Part shown: piece after piece, positions 57,175 to 64,000 of the stretch
Layout: each line of letters starts with the position of its first letter
How positions within the stretch are numbered: position 1 is the stretch's first letter
From: Anaerotignum sp.
GTDB taxonomy: Bacteria; Bacillota; Clostridia; Lachnospirales; Anaerotignaceae
Direction: 5' to 3'
Assembly (NCBI GenBank): GCA_020024455.1
Contig: JAHHTU010000006.1
Location: 6,181 to 70,180 of the forward strand
DNA: 64,000 nt
Program-made: the position numbers and the translations under genes
Notes under the pieces: model-generated
The model's database searches: none
Seen by the model: only the letters and a program-made list of their open reading frames with translations
Told to the model about the DNA's origin: nothing

Positions 57175-57723
57175 ATGCAAAAATATGATTTGAAAGGTAC
57201 AAAAACAGAAGCGAACTTACAATCTGCATTCGCAGGCGAATCCATGGCAAGAAACAAATACACCTACTATGCAAGCAAAGCGAAAAAAGAAGGGTATGAA
57301 CAGATTGCATCTTTATTTTTAGAAACTGCAAACAATGAAAAAGAACACGCAAAAATTTGGTTCAAGTTATTGCATGGCAGTGATATTCCTTCTACAGCTG
57401 AAAATCTGTTAGATGCCGCAACCGGTGAAAATTACGAATGGACCGATATGTATGCAACATTTGCAAAAGAAGCCAAAGAAGAAGGGTTTGACCATATTGC
57501 TTATTTGTTTGAAGCAGTTGGCAAAATTGAAAAAGAACATGAAGAAAGATATCGTAAATTATTGGAAAACGTTGAGGGTGGTTTGGTATTCTCCCGTGAC
57601 GGAGATATGATTTGGCAATGTGCAAACTGCGGACATATTCATGTTGGCAAACAAGCACCAAAAATCTGTCCCGTATGTGAACACCCACAATCATATTTCC
57701 AGATTATGGCAAAAAATTACTGA
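57175..57723 (+). CDS. rbr: Rubrerythrin
   Basis: The protein has 182 residues. The N-terminal ferritin-like diiron domain carries FAGESMARNKYTYYASKAKK, NNEKEHAKIW and GKIEKEHEERY (EXXH pairs). The C-terminal rubredoxin-type Fe(SCys)4 centre is WQCANCGHIH and CPVCEHPQSYF. It reduces hydrogen peroxide using rubredoxin or NADH-linked electrons in the cytoplasm. A strong GGAGGAGG site lies before ATG 57175. Confidence 0.97.
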   Translation: MQKYDLKGTKTEANLQSAFAGESMARNKYTYYASKAKKEGYEQIASLFLETANNEKEHAKIWFKLLHGSDIPSTAENLLDAATGENYEWTDMYATFAKEAKEEGFDHIAYLFEAVGKIEKEHEERYRKLLENVEGGLVFSRDGDMIWQCANCGHIHVGKQAPKICPVCEHPQSYFQIMAKNY

Positions 57724-57756
57724 TTTTTGTTTCATCACACACTTTCCTTTTACAGT

Positions 57757-57787
57757 AAAAAACACGGTTTGTAACCGTGTTTTTTAC
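57757..57787. terminator. Bidirectional terminator between rbr and argF
   Basis: AAAAACACGGTT / AACCGTGTTTTT with a 3-nt loop lies between convergent genes. Confidence 0.9.
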
Positions 57788-58696
57788 TTATGCACCCATC
57801 AATTTTACCAAAATCGCTTTTTGTGCGTGCAAACGATTTTCTGCTTCTTCAAAAATCTCATCTGCGTGTGCTTCCAACAGTTCTGCTGTAATCTCTTCTC
57901 CTCTGTATGCAGGCAAACAATGCAGTACCATACAATCCGGTTTTGCTTGCTGCATGAGTGTTTCATTCACTTGGAAATGGGCAAATGCTTTCATTCTGAT
58001 TTGATGTTCTTCTTCTTGTCCCATAGATGCCCAAGCATCTGTGACAACAACATCTGCATTTTTTACCGCTTCCGACGGGTCCTCTGTCAATGTAAATGTA
58101 TCACCATAACATTCTGCGAATGCCAAAATTTCTTTATTCGGCTCATAGCCTTTGGGGCAAGCCACAGATACACACATTCCAACCTTCAAACACCCTACAA
58201 TCAACGAATGTGCCATATTATTGCCATCACCAATGTAAGCCAAATGCAACCCTTCCAATTTTCCTTTTTTCTCCCGTATGGTTTGCAAATCTGCCATCAC
58301 TTGGCAAGGGTGGCAAAAGTCCGTTAAACCATTGATGACAGGTACAGAACCATACTGTGCCAATTTTTCCACTTCTTCTTGTGCAAAGGTACGAATCATA
58401 ATCCCATCTACAAATCGGGATAATACTCTTGCAGTATCTTCTGTTGGTTCTCCTCTGCCAATCTGTGCATCTTTGGAGCTGATAAACAATGCGTGTCCTC
58501 CCAACTGATACATACCCACTTCAAAAGAAACTCTGGTTCTTGTGGAAGATTTTTCAAATATCATACCCAATGTTTTGCCTTTCAGCATATGATGTGTGAT
58601 GCCTGCCTTTTGTTCTTGTTTTAATTGGTCTGCCAAGTCCAATAAGCCTATGATTTCTTCTTTGGAGCAGTCCAACAGTTTCAAAAAATGTTTCAT
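57788..58696 (-). CDS. argF: Ornithine carbamoyltransferase
   Basis: The protein has 302 residues. The carbamoyl-phosphate motif is KSSTRTRVSFEVGMYQLGG near residue 45, and HCLPAYRGEE near 262 is the ornithine/carbamoyl signature. FCHPCQVMADLQT and DAWASMGQE are also present. It makes citrulline from ornithine and carbamoyl phosphate. No other arginine gene is adjacent. The ATG at 58696 follows AAAGGG. Confidence 0.95.
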   Translation of the reverse strand: MKHFLKLLDCSKEEIIGLLDLADQLKQEQKAGITHHMLKGKTLGMIFEKSSTRTRVSFEVGMYQLGGHALFISSKDAQIGRGEPTEDTARVLSRFVDGIMIRTFAQEEVEKLAQYGSVPVINGLTDFCHPCQVMADLQTIREKKGKLEGLHLAYIGDGNNMAHSLIVGCLKVGMCVSVACPKGYEPNKEILAFAECYGDTFTLTEDPSEAVKNADVVVTDAWASMGQEEEHQIRMKAFAHFQVNETLMQQAKPDCMVLHCLPAYRGEEITAELLEAHADEIFEEAENRLHAQKAILVKLMGA

Positions 58697-58743
58697 ATTC
58701 TCATACCCTTTCTCTGTTTTAAAATTTCGTTCCTTTTGTATTA

Positions 58744-58771
58744 TTATAAACAATATTCATAAAAAGTCAAT
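58744..58771 (-). promoter_or_regulatory. Promoter for argF
   Basis: On the minus strand the -35 is TTGACT (58766-58771), the spacer is 16 nt and the -10 is TATAAT (58744-58749). TGAATATTGTTTATA inside it could be part of an ArgR site, but the match is weak. Confidence 0.7.
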
Positions 58772-58948
58772 AAAATAGATGATTATTTATTCATATAAAA
58801 TTTATCAAACAAATCAATTTTTTATTTGTTTTGTTCATATTTTTTATTTTACAATTACTTTGCAGTCGCACATTCATAGATATTTATTCTGCTGTAACGC
58901 TATTTATACAATATGCATTCATGAATATTATACATTTTTTTTTGCAGA

Positions 58949-58977
58949 TTGCAATACCATCAAAAATGATTTATAAT
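58949..58977 (+). promoter_or_regulatory. Promoter for maf
   Basis: The -35 is TTGCAA (58949-58954), the spacer is 17 nt and the -10 is TATAAT (58972-58977). It is 33 nt before the maf start. The remaining 58772-58948 stretch is AT-rich; the only other element seen is the small palindrome ATTCATGAAT near 58917-58926. Confidence 0.7.
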
Positions 58978-59010
58978 CTTGCCAAATCAAACAGAAAGGA
59001 TATCAAAAAC

Positions 59011-59625
59011 ATGAAAACATGGATATTGGCGTCAAATTCCCCACGCAGAAAAGAATTGTTGACGATGCTTTCTATTCCGTTTACGGTGCAAGTCAGTGAT
59101 GTAGATGAAAGAGCATTGGAACAACAACATCATACAGATACACCCGCACAAAAAGCAGCCATATTTGCACAGGCAAAGGCATTGGCAGTTGCCAAAAATG
59201 CTCCCGCAGACAGCATTGTCATTGCCGCAGATACCATTGTTGCATTAGATGATGAAATCTTACACAAACCAAAAGATACCAACGACGCTTTTCAAATATT
59301 ATCCAAACTATCCGGTCATACACACACTGTATATACAGGATTATCGTTGGTATTGACCAATACGGCACATACACAAACCGTACTGACAAAAGTCAGTGCC
59401 ACCGATGTGACATTTCGCACATTGACAAAACGTGAAATACACTCTTATATCGCCACAAAAGAACCTATGGACAAAGCAGGGGCTTACGGTATACAAGGCA
59501 AAGGTGCTTTATTTGTGGAAAACATACAAGGCGATTATTATACCGTTATGGGACTGCCTTTGGTATTATTACAAAATATGTTGCAACCATATGGCATACA
59601 AGTATCTGATTTTTGGAACAGATAA
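59011..59625 (+). CDS. maf: Maf-family nucleoside triphosphate pyrophosphatase
   Basis: The protein has 204 residues. The N-terminal LASNSPRRKELL, the VIAADTIVALDDEILHKPKD block and the KEPMDKAGAYGIQGKGALFV block are the Maf signatures. It hydrolyses dTTP/UTP or modified nucleotides, so acts as a house-cleaning or septum-linked enzyme. ATG 59011 has AGAAAGGA upstream; a longer frame would include the promoter. Confidence 0.94.
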   Translation: MKTWILASNSPRRKELLTMLSIPFTVQVSDVDERALEQQHHTDTPAQKAAIFAQAKALAVAKNAPADSIVIAADTIVALDDEILHKPKDTNDAFQILSKLSGHTHTVYTGLSLVLTNTAHTQTVLTKVSATDVTFRTLTKREIHSYIATKEPMDKAGAYGIQGKGALFVENIQGDYYTVMGLPLVLLQNMLQPYGIQVSDFWNR

Positions 59626-59668
59626 ACAAAAAAGAGCAAAAGGCTTTGCCTTTTGCTCTTTTTGTTTT
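59626..59668. terminator. Bidirectional terminator after maf
   Basis: The hairpin AAAAAGAGCAAAAGGC / GCCTTTTGCTCTTTTT has a 3-nt loop and is flanked by A/T runs. Confidence 0.92.
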
Positions 59669-59701
59669 GTCCTTCTGCGGACAAAAGATATAAGGGTATT
59701 T

Positions 59702-62227
59702 TTATCCAAAAATTTCGTTAAATGCTTTTTTCTCCAAAACAGCCTCTGTCATATCTTTCATTTTAGACATATCGCCAATCAAGATAACGCCACACAATGC
59801 ATTGTTTACAAAGTAATATTTTTCCAATGTCAATTTCTTATCATCACGAATTTCCATTACTTTATAAGATACATTTTCTTTCATGCCAACATCACCGATG
59901 GAGTATACAGATGTATGCATTGCTGCCATTGTCATACCTTGTGTTTGTGGCAGATAAGGCTGGCTGTCGCCTACGGCGTTTGCACCTGCTACACGGCCCA
60001 TTTCCATAGCCACAGGCCAAATTGCAATATTTGCACCATTGAATTCTGCACAGTCACCTGCCGCAAATACATTGCTGTCGCTTGTCTGCATATTATCATT
60101 TACCATAATTGCACGGTTTGCCAACAAGCCTGCTTCTTCTGCCAATTCTTTATTTGCACGTACACCGGTAGAGATGATAACCACTTCTGCCGGAATTTTT
60201 GTGCCATCTTCCAACAATACGCCATCTACTTTATCTGTACCTGTGATTTCTGCAATTTTTGCACCAACCACAATGTTGATACCGTTTTTCTCTGCAATTT
60301 TTGTCAGCATTTCTGCACCTGTTTGGTCTAATTTACCATACAGCAAAGAAGGTGCACCTTCCAAAACAGTTACTTCCAATTTTTCTTTTCTCAATTCCCA
60401 AGCAGCTTCCAAACCAAGCACACCGCCACCAATCACAACTGCGTGTTTTGCAGACAATGTCCAACGGGTTACTTTTTCTGCATCTGCAATGGTACGCACT
60501 GCGGTAACACCTTCCAGGTCTGCACCTTTGATTGGAGGTACAAAACTGCGAGAACCCAATGCATACACACATTTGTCATAAGGCAATACGGTACCGTCTT
60601 GCAAATGAATTTCTTTTTTGCCTGTATCCAAATCTGTTACAACAGTTTCTAAACGCAAATCAATATTTTGTTCTTTATACCAATCTGCTTCTTTGCTTGC
60701 AATCGCACCGCCACTGATTGCACCAAACATATTTTTGGTCAACATTGGTCTGTCATAAGGCAATTCATTTTCTTCGGAAATCATAATGATGCTTGCGGTC
60801 TTGTTTCTGTCACGAATTGCTTGTGCTGCATTCAATGCGGCAGTACCGCCACCCAATACAACAAATTTTTCCAATGTGTCCATACGATATGTGATTTCTT
60901 CCAAATCCACATCTACAAAGTTTTCTTTGCCTACGCCGCATACAGGGCAAATTTCCAAAGAAGCGTCAAAGATTTCACCACATACCAAACATTTTACCAA
61001 GCCACTTCTGCCGCCGGATTTTTTCTGCAATTTCTGCATCAATGTATCTGCAAAACGATAACCGTATTCATATGCATCTACCAAATCGGTTTCGGAAGGT
61101 TTCAAACGTACACGGAACCCGTCTACCACACGCAAACGAATTTGTTTCAATCTTTCGATGATGTGTTCTACACCTTCACCACTCCAACCATAGCTGCCAA
61201 ATGCACTTGCCAATTTACCGCCATGGATAGGAGGGAACATCAATGTTGTCAAATCCCAGATTGGTTTCAATGCTTCACACAATATGGTTGGTGTACCAAA
61301 CAAAATACCGTCTGCGGAAGCGATTTCGCCCAATACTTCATTTGCATCGGAAGTTACCATATCATACAGTTTTACTTCGATGTCATCATTGTCACGAATC
61401 CCTTTTGCAATTTCTTCTGCCAACTGACCGGTATAGCCATACGCACTTACATAAGGAATGACAACTTTTTTACGTGCATTTGTGGGTACTTTGCACCAAT
61501 CTTCATAAATATCGTACAATTCTTCGATATTGCTATCCAAAACAGGGCCATGTCCCGGGCAAATCATATCAATGTCCATTTCTCTGACTGCGGACAAAGC
61601 ATCTGTCATGTAAGGTTGTTTGAAAGGTCCCAAAATGTTATCAAAATAATATTTTGTTGCTCTCAAATATCCTTCTTTATCTGTTACGGTACTACGCAAA
61701 ATGCCGTCATGTGCATAGTGAGAACCAAAAGAGTCACAAGTTACCAGCACTTTATCTTCCACAATGTAAGTATACATGGTATCAGGCCAGTGCAAGTTGG
61801 GGAATACACGGAATTGTAATGTTTTGTTACCGATTTTCAATTCATCGCCATCATCTACTGCGATGCTGTAAAAATCGCCATTGATGATTTGTTTCAAAAA
61901 TCCGATTGCAGTTGGTGTTGCCACCACTTTTGCTCTGGGACAGATATCCAATATTTTTTTGATGCTGCCGGCATGGTCAGGTTCTGTATGGTCTACCACA
62001 ATGTAATCAATGCTGGATACTTCTGTGATTTGAGATAATGTTTCCAAATAATCATCAAAGAATTTTTCTTTTGCTGTTTCAAACAAAACAGTTTTGTCCC
62101 CACATTTCAACAAATAAGAATTGTATGTGGTGCCAAATTCTGTCATCATGATGATGTCAAATACACGCAAATCTTTATCCAATACGCCTGTCCAATAAAA
62201 ATCAGGTTTTAACTGCAAAGCTTTCAT
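59702..62227 (-). CDS. Class F flavodiiron protein (FDP-rubredoxin-NROR fusion)
   Basis: The protein has 841 residues in four modules. Residues 1-250 are a metallo-beta-lactamase-like diiron domain with VVDHTEPDHAG, LHWPDTMYTY, TCDSFGSHYAHD and CPGHGPV. Residues about 255-395 are flavodoxin (FMN; PYVSAYGYTGQLAEEIAKGI). Residues about 415-450 are a rubredoxin-like knuckle pair (CLVCGEIF ... CPVCGVG). The rest is an NAD(P)H:rubredoxin oxidoreductase-like FAD domain (VVLGGGTAALNAAQAIR, VIGGGVLGLEAAWELRK, NVFAAGDCAEF). It can therefore reduce O2 to water (or NO) directly from NAD(P)H in one chain. ATG 62227 has GGGAGG upstream. Confidence 0.94.
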   Translation of the reverse strand: MKALQLKPDFYWTGVLDKDLRVFDIIMMTEFGTTYNSYLLKCGDKTVLFETAKEKFFDDYLETLSQITEVSSIDYIVVDHTEPDHAGSIKKILDICPRAKVVATPTAIGFLKQIINGDFYSIAVDDGDELKIGNKTLQFRVFPNLHWPDTMYTYIVEDKVLVTCDSFGSHYAHDGILRSTVTDKEGYLRATKYYFDNILGPFKQPYMTDALSAVREMDIDMICPGHGPVLDSNIEELYDIYEDWCKVPTNARKKVVIPYVSAYGYTGQLAEEIAKGIRDNDDIEVKLYDMVTSDANEVLGEIASADGILFGTPTILCEALKPIWDLTTLMFPPIHGGKLASAFGSYGWSGEGVEHIIERLKQIRLRVVDGFRVRLKPSETDLVDAYEYGYRFADTLMQKLQKKSGGRSGLVKCLVCGEIFDASLEICPVCGVGKENFVDVDLEEITYRMDTLEKFVVLGGGTAALNAAQAIRDRNKTASIIMISEENELPYDRPMLTKNMFGAISGGAIASKEADWYKEQNIDLRLETVVTDLDTGKKEIHLQDGTVLPYDKCVYALGSRSFVPPIKGADLEGVTAVRTIADAEKVTRWTLSAKHAVVIGGGVLGLEAAWELRKEKLEVTVLEGAPSLLYGKLDQTGAEMLTKIAEKNGINIVVGAKIAEITGTDKVDGVLLEDGTKIPAEVVIISTGVRANKELAEEAGLLANRAIMVNDNMQTSDSNVFAAGDCAEFNGANIAIWPVAMEMGRVAGANAVGDSQPYLPQTQGMTMAAMHTSVYSIGDVGMKENVSYKVMEIRDDKKLTLEKYYFVNNALCGVILIGDMSKMKDMTEAVLEKKAFNEIFG

Positions 62228-62286
62228 AACTAGATTTCCTCCCTTATATCTCATTTCTGTCATCTGTTTGCCATTACTGATTTCTT

Positions 62287-62320
62287 GCAAAAAAACCGAG
62301 TATAAAATACTCGGTTTTTG
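62287..62320 (-). terminator. Intrinsic terminator between superoxide reductase and flavodiiron genes
   Basis: AAAACCGAGTAT / ATACTCGGTTTT with a 3-nt loop is followed by a T-run on the minus strand. Only about 60 nt remain before the flavodiiron start and no strong promoter is seen there, so some read-through is likely. Confidence 0.82.
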
Positions 62321-62325
62321 TAACA

Positions 62326-62709
62326 TCAAATTTCTTTTTTCCACAAACCGTGTAAATTACAGTATTCATATGCTGCAACAACAGTTTCACCCTCTGCCAA
62401 TGCAAAGACTGCTTCGGGTTCTCCTGTATGGTTCAAATATTTGAGCTGACAGCCTTGGTTTGTCAACAGACAAATAAATCCAATATGGTGTTCTTCTGTC
62501 ATAGGGTGTGTCACTTCGCCTACGTGTACAACAACTTTACTGCCTTCTACATTTACCACAGGCACGTGTTTTTCACCTGCCGCATCTGTTGTGTTTGGTT
62601 TCAATTCTGTCATTTTCTGACCACAACATACTACCGGTACACCTTTGTCTTCCACCATGGTAATGATGTTTTTACAGTGTTCACAAATAAAAAATCTTAC
62701 TTCACTCAT
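62326..62709 (-). CDS. Superoxide reductase (desulfoferrodoxin, 2Fe type)
   Basis: The protein has 127 residues. The N-terminal desulforedoxin centre is FICEHCKN and VVCCGQKM (CxxC and CC). The catalytic iron site has EKHVPVV, HPMTEEHHIGFI and CNLHGLW (four His, one Cys). It reduces superoxide to peroxide in the cytoplasm without making O2. ATG 62709 has GGAGG 9 nt upstream. The gene is divergent from a Crp/Fnr regulator and precedes the flavodiiron gene. Confidence 0.96.
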   Translation of the reverse strand: MSEVRFFICEHCKNIITMVEDKGVPVVCCGQKMTELKPNTTDAAGEKHVPVVNVEGSKVVVHVGEVTHPMTEEHHIGFICLLTNQGCQLKYLNHTGEPEAVFALAEGETVVAAYEYCNLHGLWKKEI

Positions 62710-62759
62710 GTTTCATTCCTCCTTCATATTTTTTTAAAATACCCTTAAAATTGATTGCT

Positions 62760-62788
62760 ATTATAGTATACCCAATATGGGTTGTTTT
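62760..62788 (-). promoter_or_regulatory. Superoxide reductase promoter with palindromic operator in the spacer
   Basis: On the minus strand the -10 is TATAAT (62760-62765) and the 17-nt position upstream is a poor -35 (AAAACA). The spacer holds the palindrome ACCCATATTGGGT (62770-62782). A weak -35 with an operator suggests control by a regulator. Confidence 0.5.
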
Positions 62789-62813
62789 ACTTTGACTTTT
62801 GTTTGACTGTATG

Positions 62814-62853
62814 ATACCATAAAGAATATAGAATGGTATGTTGCAAATGCAAC
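62814..62853 (+). repeat. Inverted repeats in the leader of the Crp/Fnr gene
   Basis: ATACCAT (62814-62820) and ATGGTAT (62833-62839) form an inverted repeat. GTTGCA-AA-TGCAAC (62840-62853) is a second palindrome. Both lie between the likely promoter and the start codon and could be operators for self-control. Confidence 0.4.
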
Positions 62854-62870
62854 AGAAAAGGGGTTTTTTT

Positions 62871-63503
62871 ATGAAAATGTTAGAAAATCCTCTATTTTTT
62901 GGGGTATCAGAAGATTCTTTGGAACAAATGCGTATCTGTTTTCATATGGAAGAAAAATGTTTCCAAGAAAAGCAAGAAATTCCTATTGAAGGAAAAGTTG
63001 GTATTTTATTGGAAGGCAGCATCTCTTTGAATCGTTTGAACCAAGACGGCAATTTGGATATGCTCGAATACATGAACGATGGTGGCATATTTGGTGCTTT
63101 TGTCAATCTGTTCCAACACAACGGGGAAATATTGGTACTTTGTGAAAAAAAATGCCGTGTTGTATTCATTGATGCGTACCATATTACAAAACGTTGCAGC
63201 AACGCTTGTCTACATCATAGCATCGTTGTGGAAAATTTATTGAATTTAATGACAGAAAAAGTACAGCGTCTAAGCGAAAAAGTGGAAATACTATCCAATC
63301 GCTCCATACGGGAAAAACTGCTTTGTTATTTCCGTATGCAATGCAACAAATGTGGCAAGCAATGTTTTACACTGCCATTTTCCATGAGTTCTTTGGCAAA
63401 TTATCTTTGTGTAGACCGTTCCGCCATGACCAGAGAAATCAAACATATGAAAGAAGATGGCATTTTAGAAATGCAGGGTAAACAAATACAATTACTTTCA
63501 TAA
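62871..63503 (+). CDS. Crp/Fnr-family transcriptional regulator
   Basis: The protein has 210 residues. The N-terminal cyclic-nucleotide-binding-like beta-roll (about 1-115) contains GKVGILLEGSISLNRLNQDG. A dimer helix (about 118-150) follows, then a winged helix with SSLANYLCVDRSAMTREIKH as recognition helix. Before the wing there is CNKCGKQC (near residue 160), a cysteine cluster not normal for Crp, that could bind metal or an Fe-S cluster. The cAMP-contact residues are not evident. AAAAGGGG precedes ATG 62871. It is divergent from the superoxide reductase and flavodiiron genes and probably controls them. Confidence 0.85.
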   Translation: MKMLENPLFFGVSEDSLEQMRICFHMEEKCFQEKQEIPIEGKVGILLEGSISLNRLNQDGNLDMLEYMNDGGIFGAFVNLFQHNGEILVLCEKKCRVVFIDAYHITKRCSNACLHHSIVVENLLNLMTEKVQRLSEKVEILSNRSIREKLLCYFRMQCNKCGKQCFTLPFSMSSLANYLCVDRSAMTREIKHMKEDGILEMQGKQIQLLS

Positions 63504-63504
63504 A

Positions 63505-63537
63505 AAAAGAACCGAAAACAAATCGGTTCTTTTTCTT
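63505..63537. terminator. Bidirectional terminator between Crp/Fnr and spoIIID genes
   Basis: AAGAACCGA / TCGGTTCTT with a 7-nt loop and A/T runs lies between convergent genes. Confidence 0.88.
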
Positions 63538-63541
63538 TGAT

Positions 63542-63799
63542 TTAAGACTTCATCAAATGTAAATATTTTTCTTTTGTTGCCATACCGCCTCTGATATGAC
63601 GTTCTGCCTTATTGACTTCCAACACATGACGCACAGACTTGGCAAGTTCCGGGTCAATTTTTTCCACACGGTCTGTAATATCTTTATGTACGGTGGATTT
63701 GCTGATACCAAATTTTTTTGCGGTTTCTCTGACGGTTGCATTGGTGTGTATCATAAATTTTGCAACTTCCACGGCACGCTCTTCAATATAGCTTTTCAA
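63542..63799 (-). CDS. spoIIID: Stage III sporulation transcriptional regulator SpoIIID
   Basis: The protein has 85 residues. The helix-turn-helix TVRETAKKFGISKSTVHKDI near residue 22 and the C-terminal ERHIRGGMATKEKYLHLMK match SpoIIID. It is the mother-cell regulator that acts after sigma-E and shows that the organism makes endospores. The start is TTG at 63799, with GGGGAG about 10 nt upstream; no in-frame ATG fits the conserved N-terminus YIEERAVEVAKFM. Confidence 0.95.
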   Translation of the reverse strand: MKSYIEERAVEVAKFMIHTNATVRETAKKFGISKSTVHKDITDRVEKIDPELAKSVRHVLEVNKAERHIRGGMATKEKYLHLMKS

Positions 63800-63851
63800 A
63801 GGAAAGCACTCCCCTAGATTGTTCTTGCTTATTTATATGCAGATACAGTAA

Positions 63852-63883
63852 AAAGTATGTTTTTTCCAAAAAAACATATATGA
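63852..63883 (-). promoter_or_regulatory. Sigma-E-like promoter of spoIIID
   Basis: On the minus strand TCATATAT (63876-63883) and CATACTTT (63852-63859) lie 16 nt apart. They resemble the sigma-E -35 (ATATT-type) and -10 (CATACA-type) elements. In Bacillus spoIIID is transcribed by sigma-E. The remaining bases to 64000 are AT-rich with nothing else recognisable. Confidence 0.4.
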
Positions 63884-64000
63884 TTTTTCATTGCAACTTG
63901 ATATTGTTAATTTTTTATCCTTTTTTATAAAAATATATTTGATATCTGTTTTTGGTTACTTTTTCTATAATCAAATTTTATTTTATGCATTATTTTATTT

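Overview
The window is low-GC DNA from an anaerobic, spore-forming Clostridia bacterium, most likely Lachnospirales-like. The evidence is the spoIIID, yqfC and yqfD genes, the Firmicutes-type era/ybeY/phoH cluster, T-box and Gram-positive riboswitch control, and an oxygen-defence set (superoxide reductase, class F flavodiiron protein, rubrerythrin). The genus assignment is inference. No rRNA, CRISPR array, insertion sequence or transposase was seen. One tRNA (Phe) is present.

1-7 kb: the 3' end of an unrecognised gene, a folate transporter gene (folT) under a tetrahydrofolate riboswitch, a NYN/LOTUS protein, a GNAT acetyltransferase, endonuclease IV, a DUF2812 membrane protein, a SigV/RsiV pair with its own ECF-type promoter, and a HAD phosphatase. 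7-18.3 kb (minus strand): T-box-controlled glyS, then recO, DUF434, yqzL, era, an unknown gene, family-4 uracil-DNA glycosylase, a DUF6054-like gene, cdd, ybeY, pgpH, phoH, yqfD and yqfC, a translation/DNA-repair/sporulation cluster.

18.4-34.1 kb (minus strand): a complete type IV pilus operon. In transcription order it is a 2,165-residue prepilin-adhesin with GLUG repeats, a GspK/PilX-like pilin, two minor pilins, pilB, pilT, pilC, the major pilin, prepilin peptidase, pilM, pilN and pilO. A leader with its own promoter and an early intrinsic terminator precedes it. Just upstream is a Cache-type sensor diguanylate cyclase, so c-di-GMP control of the pilus is a reasonable inference.

36.7-45.4 kb: yqeY, rpsU, a lone glgB, a TolC-like secreted protein, and an S-layer-like surface protein with C-terminal copper-amine-oxidase-N domains. 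Next come a short gene fragment, a dense DnaA-box cluster, a phage-tail-like gene and a small unknown gene.

45.4-64 kb: a yybP-ykoY (Mn2+) riboswitch controlling a P-type cation ATPase; a chemoreceptor fused to hemerythrin with a sigma-28-like promoter; guaB; a Gx-transporter/NusG-II pair; tRNA-Phe; asnS; msrAB with a nitrilase; rubrerythrin with a Fur/PerR-like box; argF; maf; a class F flavodiiron protein; superoxide reductase with a divergent Crp/Fnr regulator; and spoIIID.
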